Source: Pseudomonas sp. AOB-7
GTDB lineage: Bacteria > Pseudomonadota > Gammaproteobacteria > Pseudomonadales > Pseudomonadaceae
Direction of reading: 5' to 3'
Assembly: GCF_003696305.1 (NCBI RefSeq)
Contig: NZ_RFFK01000004.1
Coordinates: 62,001 to 126,000, forward strand
DNA: 64,000 nt
Numbering within the stretch: the stretch's first letter is position 1; the number at the start of each line of letters is the position of its first letter. Of the stretch, positions 47,119 to 57,142 are shown in pieces. The notes beneath the pieces were generated by a model that was not told the DNA's origin, ran no database searches, and saw nothing but the letters and a program-made list of their open reading frames with translations. The position numbers and the translations under genes were made by a program.

Positions 47119-47424
47119 AGCGGCAATGGAGAAGTCACCAACAACCTCCGACCAAAGATCCCGCCACGGCGGGTTTCGCTCTTCGATTAGACGCAGCTTC
47201 CAGGCTCGATTCCATTTCTTGATCGCCTTCTCCCTGGCTATCGCGCCGCCCATGCTCTCATGCTGCTCGTACCACACCAGCATCTTCACGCCGTAGCGGC
47301 GGGTAAAGCCTTCGACAACGTCTTCTCGATGCTGCCAGCTTCGCTGAAGCAGATTGGCGGTGACGCCGGTATAGAGCGTGCCATTACGCTGGCTGGCCAT
47401 GATGTAAACGGCTGGCTGTTTCAT
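47095..47424 (-). CDS. Small GIY-YIG domain nuclease-like protein
   Basis: The 109-residue protein is a single GIY-YIG domain of the UPF0213-like type. VYIMASQRNGTLYTGVTANL holds the GIY and YIG-like motifs, here YI-M and YTG. HREDVVEGFTRRYG and LVWYEQHESMGGAIAREKAI carry the conserved Arg and Glu regions, and KKWNRAWKLRLIEERNP follows. Its stop codon lies in a REP-like palindrome, so the last residues (SPSSRG) are encoded by the repeat. It sits alone between fliE and fleR, where relatives have no gene, and inverted copies of that palindrome flank it. Its function is unknown; a link to repeat mobility or repair is a guess. Confidence 0.82.
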   Translation of the reverse strand: MKQPAVYIMASQRNGTLYTGVTANLLQRSWQHREDVVEGFTRRYGVKMLVWYEQHESMGGAIAREKAIKKWNRAWKLRLIEERNPPWRDLWSEVVGDFSIAAGSPSSRG

Positions 47425-47563
47425 GCTGCAGTCCTTTGCAGATTGTGAAAATGCCTGAATGAATAAAGGGCTTCTCAGAGGCCTGTTTTGAATTCATGTT
47501 TCAACAGTCACGGGCGTTAAAAATAGTCGTCCACAAAAATCTCGACAACTTGAACGCTGCTGC

Positions 47564-47633
47564 TGGGTCCCCGCCTTCGCGGGGATGACCTCGAGTTTTC
47601 TATCGCCGTCATCCCCGCGAAGGCGGGGACCCA
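47564..47633. repeat. Perfect inverted pair of REP-like palindromes (REPIN-like)
   Basis: The 26-bp elements 47564-47589 and 47608-47633 are exact reverse complements (left begins TGGGTCCCCGCCTTCGCGGG) around an 18-nt spacer. Each element is itself a hairpin (CCCCGC-CTTC-GCGGGG). This is the two-REP inverted arrangement typical of REPINs. The surrounding 47425-47680 region has no gene. Confidence 0.85.
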
Positions 47634-47680
47634 GGCCACCCTATCAGCCGTACCTCCTGCCCCCGCTCAGCCCAGCAAAA

Positions 47681-49096
<1,416 letters not shown>

Positions 49097-49101
49097 GGGG
49101 A

Positions 49102-50316
49102 TCACTCCTGATTCATTCTGGGCGCCACATCGAGCAGCGGCAGGGAAAGGATGGCGCAGGTGCCGCGAGCGACCCGCGATTGCAGCAGCAGCTGACCCTG
49201 GTGGGCGCGCGCCACGGCCTTGACCACCGCCAGGCCGAGGCCGGTGCCGGTGGTCTTGGTGGTAAAGAAGGGTTCGCCCAGGCGCGCCAGGGTGGCGGCA
49301 TCCATGCCCGGGCCGTTGTCGCTGATGCACAGGCGCAGCTGATTGTCGCGGCGATACAGGTGGACCTTCAGCCGCGCCTCGCGCCCGCCCGCCTGGATGG
49401 CGTTGTCGATCAGGTTGAGCAGGGTGCCGACCAGAGTGTCGCGGTTGCACAGCAGCTCGCCGGCGCGAACGTCGCACTGCCAACGCACCGTCATGCCGGT
49501 CACATGGGGTTCGGCGGCGGCACGCAGGGCGGCGAACAGCGCCTGCGGGCCGAGGCGATCCGGCAACGGCAGCTCGCCACGGGCGAAGATCAGCATGTCG
49601 CGCACCTGGTTCTCCAGCTCGTGCAGGCGCTCCTTGAGACGCCCGGCGAAGCGCTGCTGCTGCTCGGCCGGCAGCACCTGCTCGTTGAGGTGGCTGGCGT
49701 AGAGCAAAGCGGCGGACAGCGGCGTGCGAATCTGATGGGCCAGGGAAGCGACCATGCGCCCCAGGGCGGAGAGGCGTTCGTGGCGCGACAGCTGATCCTG
49801 CAGGCGACGGGTTTCCGTCAGGTCGGTGAGCAGCACCAGCTGCCCCGGCTCGCCATGCAGCGAGCGGGTGGCAATGGACAGGCGACGGCCGTCCTTCATG
49901 GAGATCTCATGGCCGTCGTCCTCGCGCGGGGCGAAGTTGCGCGCGATCACCTGGCGCCAGAGCATGCCGACCAGGGGCTGGCCGAGCAACGCGCGCGCCA
50001 CCGGATTGGCCTCGCGCACCACACCCTGGCCGTCGATCACTATGACGCCGCCTGGCAGCAGGTCCAGCAGGCTCTGCAGGCGATGGGCCAGACGCTCCTT
50101 CTCCGCCAGCTCCTGCATGCGCTGGGCGCTGACCAGCGCCAACTGCCCCTTCAGTTCACTGACGCGAGCCTCGAGCAGACTGTAGGACTCGCTGAGCTGA
50201 TTGGACATCTGGTTGAACAGGGCGAAAGCCTGCTCCAGACCGGCACGACTGGCTTGCTCGAGCGGCGCCGAAGGGCTCGACTCGACTGGCTCGGAGGGGC
50301 GAACGCTTGCTTTCAT
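49102..50316 (-). CDS. fleS: Flagellar sensor histidine kinase FleS
   Basis: FleS is the cytoplasmic kinase partner of FleR. The 404-residue protein has no membrane spans. An N-terminal coiled coil (LLEARVSELKGQLALVSAQR) is followed by a PAS domain (LLPGGVIVIDGQGVVREANP). The HisKA domain has the phospho-histidine in SLAHQIRTPLSAALLY. The HATPase has NLIDNAIQAG, DNGPGMD and GTGLGLAV. ATG 50316 is preferred over GTG 50331. A sigma-54 site lies about 55 bases upstream. Confidence 0.94.
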   Translation of the reverse strand: MKASVRPSEPVESSPSAPLEQASRAGLEQAFALFNQMSNQLSESYSLLEARVSELKGQLALVSAQRMQELAEKERLAHRLQSLLDLLPGGVIVIDGQGVVREANPVARALLGQPLVGMLWRQVIARNFAPREDDGHEISMKDGRRLSIATRSLHGEPGQLVLLTDLTETRRLQDQLSRHERLSALGRMVASLAHQIRTPLSAALLYASHLNEQVLPAEQQQRFAGRLKERLHELENQVRDMLIFARGELPLPDRLGPQALFAALRAAAEPHVTGMTVRWQCDVRAGELLCNRDTLVGTLLNLIDNAIQAGGREARLKVHLYRRDNQLRLCISDNGPGMDAATLARLGEPFFTTKTTGTGLGLAVVKAVARAHQGQLLLQSRVARGTCAILSLPLLDVAPRMNQE

Positions 50317-50368
50317 CTTCTTCTCTCGCACAACGCACCGTCAGAAGACGGTCAGGTGAGAGAGGTTT

Positions 50369-50384
50369 AGCAATCCCCGTGCCT
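50369..50384 (-). promoter_or_regulatory. Sigma-54 promoter of fleSR
   Basis: The minus strand reads AGGCACGGGGATTGCT, with GG-N10-GC spacing and a GGCAC -24 box. It lies just after the fleQ terminator and before fleS, as expected for FleQ-activated fleSR. Confidence 0.8.
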
Positions 50385-50411
50385 ACTTTTTTAGCTTTAT
50401 TTTTCAATCAC

Positions 50412-50455
50412 TTGAAAAATAAAGCCGGAGGTTGCGTCAAAGCTCCGGCTTTATT
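50412..50455 (-). terminator. Terminator of fleQ
   Basis: AATAAAGCCGGAG (50418-50430) pairs with CTCCGGCTTTATT (50443-50455), and on the minus strand the stem is followed by a T-rich run (ATTTTTC). The hairpin is symmetrical. A second, AT-rich hairpin (TTTATTTTTCAA/TTGAAAAATAAA, 50396-50423) overlaps it downstream and reaches almost to the fleS sigma-54 site. Confidence 0.85.
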
Positions 50456-50494
50456 GATCGAGTATCCGCCAGTGGCGGACGGATCAGTGGCGAG

Positions 50495-51970
<1,476 letters not shown>

Positions 51971-52043
51971 CTTGTGTTTGTCTGACTCGAGGAGTGAAGG
52001 AAATTGCACGCCAGATCCTCGACGCGCACGGCAATTGGCCACC

Positions 52044-52072
52044 AGTAAAGTCAATATCCTGGCCGATGTCAA
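52044..52072 (-). promoter_or_regulatory. Sigma-70 promoter of fleQ
   Basis: On the minus strand TTGACA (52067-52072) and TTTACT (52044-52049) are 17 bases apart, a near-consensus housekeeping promoter about 75 bases before the fleQ ATG. The rest of the 51971-52229 gap holds only a weak CCGAGC/GCTCGG stem (52187-52214) after fliT. In P. aeruginosa fleQ is sigma-70 driven and repressed by Vfr. I did not find a clear Vfr site here. Confidence 0.7.
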
Positions 52073-52229
52073 TTTTATGGCGTATCTTTTTTGCTCAACC
52101 AGGCAATAGCTAAGCAGCTGTTTGTCCAATCGGGTAGCGGCAAGCGATGGAAAGGGAGAATTGACAGGAAACTGCGGAAAGGGGAACCGAGCCCAACCTG
52201 ACGGCTAAGCTCGGGAAATTGCGACTAAA

Positions 52230-52523
52230 TCAACCGAAAAGCTGGTAAACCTTGGCGCCCTGACGAGACTGATTCAGCTGCACCAGTTCGCCAGCCAGGC
52301 GCTGCTGCTCGGCCTGACAAACGGTCACCAGCTCACGGTAGAGCACCAGCAGGTTCTCCATGCTGCCGCGCAGCTGCTCTTCATCGCGACTCTCGACCAT
52401 GGCCGCATCGACCGCCATGCGGCATTGCAGGTCCAGCTCGCCGATGGCCGCCCAGTCCTGCTTGGCCAGGGCGTCGCGCAGAGCCGTGCCGGTCGCCTGC
52501 AAACGCTGGACAGTAGCATTCAT
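52230..52523 (-). CDS. fliT: Flagellar export chaperone FliT-like protein
   Basis: The 97-residue, all-helical protein lies directly after two fliS genes, the position of FliT, the FliD chaperone. Sequence conservation in this family is low, so position and size carry much of the call. It begins MNATVQRLQATGTALRDALA and has a GGAGGAG ribosome site; its upstream codons overlap the end of fliS. Confidence 0.75.
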   Translation of the reverse strand: MNATVQRLQATGTALRDALAKQDWAAIGELDLQCRMAVDAAMVESRDEEQLRGSMENLLVLYRELVTVCQAEQQRLAGELVQLNQSRQGAKVYQLFG

Positions 52524-52548
52524 AATCTTCTCCTCCGATGCCACGCCC

Positions 52549-52929
52549 TTACTGGGCGATGGCATCCCAAGCGGATTTGACCTCGCGCAGCAGCGCGGCC
52601 ACTTCTTCGAGCAACGCCGGCTCGTTGTTGCGATTGGCCTGCAGCAGTCGCCCGGTCATATATTCGTAGAGGCTATCCAGATTCGCCGCCAGCTCGCCAC
52701 CCTGGCGATGATCCAGCGCCTCGCGCAGGCCGCCGACGATGGCGATGCTCTTGCCGATCAACTCCCCCTTCAGCTCCGTCTGACCGCGCTCCATGGCGCC
52801 ACGCGCCTGGGCGATACGGGTCAGACCACCCTCCATCAACATCTGAATCAGGCGATGGGGACTGGCCTCGAAGGCCTGGGCTTGGGTATTGACGGTCTGG
52901 TACTGCTGGAGGGCCGCCATTGCATTCAT
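52549..52929 (-). CDS. fliS: Flagellin chaperone FliS, second copy
   Basis: FliS keeps flagellin unfolded for export. The 126-residue protein has the family marks ASPHRLIQMLMEGGLTRIAQ and LDSLYEYMTGRLLQANRNNE. It is a paralog of the gene at 53000-53389 and is followed by fliT. Pseudomonas clusters commonly carry two FliS-type genes after fliD. Confidence 0.9.
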   Translation of the reverse strand: MNAMAALQQYQTVNTQAQAFEASPHRLIQMLMEGGLTRIAQARGAMERGQTELKGELIGKSIAIVGGLREALDHRQGGELAANLDSLYEYMTGRLLQANRNNEPALLEEVAALLREVKSAWDAIAQ

Positions 52930-52999
52930 CGTCGCTCTCGCTCTGCTGTTTGGCTGATACCTTGGGTATCGGCTCTGGCCAGTAAAGCTTTAGGCGAAT

Positions 53000-53389
53000 T
53001 TAACTCGCCGATGCGGGCTCAACCTCGGGGCCGATGGCGTCCCAGGCCTCCTTGATCTGGCTCAACAAGGCCTGCACCTCGTCCAGACTGCGCGGCGTAT
53101 CGTCCAACGCCACGCCGGCCAGGCGCCGGGTCATATAGTCGTACAAGGCGTCCAGGTTCTCGGCAATTTCACCGCCCAGGTCCTTGTCGAGCCCGGCCTG
53201 CAAAGCACCAATGATGGACAGCGTACTGCCGACAGCCAGGCCGCGAACCTCCGGATTGCCCTCAAGCTGGGCATGGCGTGCCAGGGACAGACGCTCCAGG
53301 GCGCCCTGCAGCAATAACTGAACGATACGGTAGGGGCTTACGTCCTGCGCGGTATTGACCGTTTTGTAGGTGTCGATTGGGTTGCTCAT
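53000..53389 (-). CDS. fliS: Flagellin chaperone FliS, first copy
   Basis: The 129-residue FliS-type protein has [20 protein letters not shown] and [20 protein letters not shown]. It starts 6 bases after fliD and is likely cotranscribed with it. Only part of its surface agrees with the second copy, so the two may have different clients (FliC against another flagellar protein). I cannot tell which one is the main flagellin chaperone. Confidence 0.9.
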   Translation of the reverse strand: MSNPIDTYKTVNTAQDVSPYRIVQLLLQGALERLSLARHAQLEGNPEVRGLAVGSTLSIIGALQAGLDKDLGGEIAENLDALYDYMTRRLAGVALDDTPRSLDEVQALLSQIKEAWDAIGPEVEPASAS

Positions 53390-53395
53390 GAGTTA

Positions 53396-54808
53396 TCAGC
53401 TGTCCTTTTTCACGAAACCGGGCAGGCTTGCCAGCGATTGCGTCAGGCGATCACTGGTCTGGTTCAGCTGACCGACCAACATATCCATCGCGTTGAACTG
53501 CGCATACAGCCGGGCCTGAACCTTGTCGATGCGCAGATTGAGGTTTTCCTTCTGCTTGTCGATATCCTTGATGGTGCTCTGCAGGCCGTTCATGCGCTGC
53601 TCGAGCACGCCGCCGGTCTTGATAAAGCCGTCGATGCTCTTGTCCAGGCGCTGCATCAGGCCGCTTTCGCCAGCAAAAAAGGCGCCCACCGCCTCGAAGT
53701 TACCCTCGACAGCGACTTTGAGCTTATCGGCGTCGACTTTGAGGGTTCCGTCTTTCTCGGTGACTATCCCCAGGTCGGCCAGCACGCGCAGATCACCTTG
53801 ACCATTTACTGGGTTGACCAGCTGGTTGCGCACGGCGCTCAGCACGTTGCGCACAGTGGCGTCACCGACCAGACCGCCGGCCACAGGCGGCTTGCCGTCC
53901 CCGACGGAAACCACGCTGGTCAGCTGATTACTGGTCTTGATCAGCTTGTTGTAGGCCTCGACGAACTTGTTCACCGCATCGGTGACGCCGGTGGAGTTCT
54001 GGCCGACGCTGACCGTCAGCGGCTTATTGGCTTCCGTCTTGGTCAGCAGCTCAAGGGTCACCTCCGGTATGGCGCCAGTCACGCTATTGCTCGCACTGGT
54101 CAGCGCCAGGCCGTCGATGCTGAACTGCGCATCCGCCGCCTGGGTGATGTAACCGGCACTGGCAGGATCAGTCGAGTTCAGGGCCTGAGTGCCGTCCACG
54201 TCGAGCGCCGCGAGGCTGCCGCTGCCGGTGACGATCACATCCTCACCGGCACCGGTCTTGGTGGAGCTGTACACCAGACGCGACTCCCCGGTCCCCGGGT
54301 TACCGACGATGTTGACGCTGATGCCCTTGTCCTTCAGCGCCGCATTGAGCTGGTCACGGGTGCTGGCCAGATCGGAACCGGCGGCGATTCTGACCTCGGT
54401 GCCAGCATCGTCGACACCAAGCTTGACTGTGAAGACTTCCTCGCCTGCACCGCTGCTGAAGCCACTGCCCACCGTGGCGCTGGCCACCTTGCTGGCGGTA
54501 GCCAAGCGCCCCACCTCTATCTGGTAGGTTCCTGGCAGTGCATTCTTGGTGGCGGATAGGGTCAAGGCACTAGTGTCGGACGAGGAAGCCGTGCGCTTCT
54601 CGAACAACGAGAAGTCGCTCAAGGCCTTGAGCGCCGTCTGGAACTCGCTGAGCGCGCTCTTGAGCTGGCCCAGGGCGGAGAACTTGGTGGTGGTGCTCTT
54701 CTCCAGACGCGCCAGCTGCGCTTCCTTGGGGGCCTTCTCCGCATTGACCATCGCCTTGACGATGCTGTCGATATCAATACCGGAACCAACGCCTGTTATA
54801 CCCACCAT
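53396..54808 (-). CDS. fliD: Flagellar filament cap protein FliD
   Basis: FliD caps the filament and guides flagellin folding. The 470-residue protein begins MVGITGVGSGIDIDSIVKAM. It has the FliD_N domain, a variable exposed middle with Thr/Ser/Gly-rich sequence, and the FliD_C domain with coiled-coil ends (VNKFVEAYNKLIKTSNQLTS; QSTIKDIDKQKENLNLRIDK). ATG 54808 has a GAGGTG site; GTG 54817 is less likely. Confidence 0.95.
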   Translation of the reverse strand: MVGITGVGSGIDIDSIVKAMVNAEKAPKEAQLARLEKSTTTKFSALGQLKSALSEFQTALKALSDFSLFEKRTASSSDTSALTLSATKNALPGTYQIEVGRLATASKVASATVGSGFSSGAGEEVFTVKLGVDDAGTEVRIAAGSDLASTRDQLNAALKDKGISVNIVGNPGTGESRLVYSSTKTGAGEDVIVTGSGSLAALDVDGTQALNSTDPASAGYITQAADAQFSIDGLALTSASNSVTGAIPEVTLELLTKTEANKPLTVSVGQNSTGVTDAVNKFVEAYNKLIKTSNQLTSVVSVGDGKPPVAGGLVGDATVRNVLSAVRNQLVNPVNGQGDLRVLADLGIVTEKDGTLKVDADKLKVAVEGNFEAVGAFFAGESGLMQRLDKSIDGFIKTGGVLEQRMNGLQSTIKDIDKQKENLNLRIDKVQARLYAQFNAMDMLVGQLNQTSDRLTQSLASLPGFVKKDS

Positions 54809-54876
54809 GTTGAACACCTCGTCACTCTGTTGACGCTTACCGCCGAATAACCCATGCCAATCAAGAACCGGGCCAG

Positions 54877-55236
54877 TTACGCCTCGGCCTTGAACAGCAG
54901 GCTGCGAACCTCGTCCAGGCTCTCGGCCAGGCGCAAGGCATCTTCCGAAGGAATCTGCCGAATGACCTCGCCAGAAACGCTGTCGGTCACCTTGACCACC
55001 ACCCTGCCGGTGGAATCGTCCAGGGAGAAATTCAGGTTGCGCTGAATGCTCTGGGCGAACTCCTGAATGCTGGAGACCGCCGCCTCCATAGGCGCACGCG
55101 CCTGGGCCAGCGACTGTACCGGTAACTGCCGGTTCCCGCCCGCGTCGCTCGAGATCTGCGGCTGACGCAGCGCCTCGCCGCGGGCACGTGCAACACCGCC
55201 GGACACCGGAACCCCTTTGATCGAATCGATATCCAT
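54877..55236 (-). CDS. flaG: Flagellar protein FlaG
   Basis: FlaG limits filament length in some pseudomonads and vibrios. The 119-residue protein has the conserved C-terminal domain NFSLDDSTGRVVVKVTDSVS, then SGEVIRQIPSEDALRLAE. It has a good GAGGTG site and lies between the fliC terminator and fliD. Confidence 0.93.
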   Translation of the reverse strand: MDIDSIKGVPVSGGVARARGEALRQPQISSDAGGNRQLPVQSLAQARAPMEAAVSSIQEFAQSIQRNLNFSLDDSTGRVVVKVTDSVSGEVIRQIPSEDALRLAESLDEVRSLLFKAEA

Positions 55237-55253
55237 GAGCTCACCTCACATGG

Positions 55254-55287
55254 CAAAACGGGGAGTAGCGCCTGGCACTACTCCCCG
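55254..55287 (-). terminator. Terminator of fliC
   Basis: CGGGGAGTAG (55259-55268) and CTACTCCCCG (55278-55287) form a 10-bp stem, and on the minus strand TTTTG follows. It ends the fliC message just before flaG. Some read-through or another promoter must serve flaG. Confidence 0.88.
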
Positions 55288-55313
55288 AAACTCAAACTAG
55301 CTGGCTTTTCAGC

Positions 55314-56498
55314 TTAGCGCAGCAGGCTGAGCACGGCCTGCGGCAGCTGGTTGGCCTGGGCCAGGATCGCGGTACCGGCCTGCTGCAGCACCTGATTCTT
55401 GCTCAGGTTGGCGGTTTCGGCGGCGAAGTCGGTGTCCTGGATACGACCGCGGGCGGCAGAGACGTTCTCGCCGATGTTCTGCAGGTTAGCGATGGTGTTC
55501 TCGAAGCGGTTCTGCACCGCACCGAGTTCGGCACGCTGGGCATCAATGGACTTGATGGCATCGTCAATCACCAGTACAGCAGACTGCGCCCCTTTGGCTG
55601 TGGTGATGTCGATTGCTTTAACGGTACTGTCGGCGTCAGCAGCAACGGTAAATGCTGCTGCCCCTGCGGCCGTACCTGCACCAGTGGTGTCGGTATCGGT
55701 AATGGCGATGGACGTAACAGCGCTGATCGGATCACCGTTAGCATCCTTGGTCGCTTTGGCCACGTACGAAATCTCATCGCCATCAACAAATGCACCGACA
55801 CCAACGTTGGCATCGTTAATCGCCGCCGCAATCTTCGCGGCAGCCATTTCGGCGGTTTCATCGCCCTTCATGGTCACAGTCAATTCGACCGGATCAGTTA
55901 CACCTTCCAACGTAATTTCAATATCGACATCACCAGCAGCCGTAACCGCTGTTACAGCACCGCCACCGTCAGCCTCGTAGAAGGTACCGTCCAAAGACGT
56001 AGAACTCATTTTATCGATGCCAACGCTAATGATTTCGTTAGCGGAAGCCCCTACCTGGAAACTGGCCACACCAAAGGTACCGTCCAGCAACTGACGACCG
56101 CCGAAGGTGGTGGTGTTGCTGATACGATCCAGCTCCTTCTTCAACTGAGTTACTTCGTCATTCAGCGCAGTGCGTTCAGAGTCGCTGTTGGAACCGTTGG
56201 CCGACTGCAGGGACAGATCACGCATACGCTGGAGGATGTTGGTCGACTGCTGCAGGGCACCTTCGGCGGTCTGCGCCAGGGAGATGCCGTCGTTGGCGTT
56301 ACGTACCGCAACACCCAGGCCATTGACCTGGCTGGTCAGACGGTTGGCGATCTGCAGGCCGGCGGCATCGTCCTTGGCGGAGTTGATGCGCGAACCGGTG
56401 GACAGGCGCTGCAGGGAAGTATCCAGCGCCTTGGACGAGGTGTTCAGGTTGCGCTGAGTGTTCAGGGACGCAATGTTGGTATTGACGGTAAGGGCCAT
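55314..56498 (-). CDS. fliC: Flagellin FliC
   Basis: FliC is the filament subunit. The 394-residue protein has conserved D0/D1 ends: [20 protein letters not shown] at the start, a TLR5-type region [20 protein letters not shown] (near 89-108), and the C-terminal end [20 protein letters not shown] then [10 protein letters not shown]. Residues about 165-315 form the variable outer domain, rich in Ala, Thr, Val and Asp. Its DNA is visibly more AT-rich than the flanks, as expected for an exchanged flagellin serotype region. A FliA promoter lies about 100 bases before the ATG. Confidence 0.97.
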   Translation of the reverse strand: MALTVNTNIASLNTQRNLNTSSKALDTSLQRLSTGSRINSAKDDAAGLQIANRLTSQVNGLGVAVRNANDGISLAQTAEGALQQSTNILQRMRDLSLQSANGSNSDSERTALNDEVTQLKKELDRISNTTTFGGRQLLDGTFGVASFQVGASANEIISVGIDKMSSTSLDGTFYEADGGGAVTAVTAAGDVDIEITLEGVTDPVELTVTMKGDETAEMAAAKIAAAINDANVGVGAFVDGDEISYVAKATKDANGDPISAVTSIAITDTDTTGAGTAAGAAAFTVAADADSTVKAIDITTAKGAQSAVLVIDDAIKSIDAQRAELGAVQNRFENTIANLQNIGENVSAARGRIQDTDFAAETANLSKNQVLQQAGTAILAQANQLPQAVLSLLR

Positions 56499-56598
56499 GG
56501 TGTTGCCTCCAATGGGCTGGTACTCAGATGAGCCGGGTGCTGCGAGCGCTTGGGCGGTCGCCTTGCTCAGGCACCCAGTTACTTCGCATTCGTGATTT

Positions 56599-56625
56599 GT
56601 ATCGGCGTTATCGGTGATGGCTTTA
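56599..56625 (-). promoter_or_regulatory. FliA (sigma-28) promoter of fliC
   Basis: On the minus strand TAAAG (56621-56625), 14 bases, GCCGATAC (56599-56606): the full sigma-28 consensus apart from the last base. The leader is about 95 bases and has a TTGGAGG ribosome site. Confidence 0.9.
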
Positions 56626-56628
56626 GGC

Positions 56629-56665
56629 TTTTTTCGAGTTTTTTGTGGATTTTTTTTTATTTTTT
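56629..56665 (-). promoter_or_regulatory. Phased T/A tracts just upstream of the fliC promoter
   Basis: Four plus-strand T-runs (56629-56634, 56639-56644, 56650-56658, 56660-56665) lie directly behind the -35 box, with centres about 8.5-12.5 bases apart. Seen from fliC these are A-tracts in helical phase. They fit an UP element or a bent-DNA segment that boosts fliC transcription; this role is inferred. Confidence 0.6.
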
Positions 56666-57142
56666 AAAACAGCTGGTTATGGTGATTTCCGGATCGAAGC
56701 ATAGGGTTCGCCAAAGGGTTGTCGGGTTGGATGGCGATTTGGCGACTGTAGCGGCCCGGGAAAACCCTGAAAAAGTCAGCATTCCCGAGCAGGCGGGACA
56801 GCAGCTTTATCGCTGAACGTCGCTTGCGCTGACCCGAAGGGCAATAATCCAGAGCCTGTGTAGCAACTGGGCTCCCGCCTTCGCGGGAGTGACGGTAAAT
56901 GGCTTTTCCCGAGCCAGGGAAAGCTTCACGGCTAAAGCCGCTCCTACGCCCGGCACCCAAAACTCCGTCAGTTTCGTAGGGTGGACAACGCGCAGCTTGT
57001 CCACCGCTCTTGTGATATGGCGCCGACGATTCCGCGACAGCTGACGGTGGAAAACGCTTCGCGGTTTTCCACCCTACGTCCTGAGAACTTCGCGGCTGAA
57101 GCCGCTCCTACCACCCAGCCCCGGAGGCGAGACGTCAGCCTG
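56666..57142. repeat. Gene-free cluster of five palindromes between flgL and fliC
   Basis: No gene is seen. Palindromes: CTCCCGC/GCGGGAG (56872-56889); CGGCT-AA-AGCCG with CTCCTAC (56924-56947); GTAGGGTGGACAA/TTGTCCACC (56975-57006); GTGGAAAAC/GTTTTCCACCCTAC (57046-57078); GCGGCT-GA-AGCCGC with CTCCTAC (57089-57111). The third and fourth face each other (CGTAGGGTGG...CCACCCTACG), as a REPIN-like pair. The second and fifth belong to the family seen at 6333. Confidence 0.8.

Noticed and set aside
54809..54876. Possible sigma-54 promoter before fliD (TGGCCCGGTTCTTGAT)
   Set aside because: Spacing would fit, but the essential -12 GC is GA, so it fails the basic requirement.
56872..57111. Repeated palindromes as a CRISPR array
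   Set aside because: The elements belong to different families, are not evenly spaced, and no cas genes are present.
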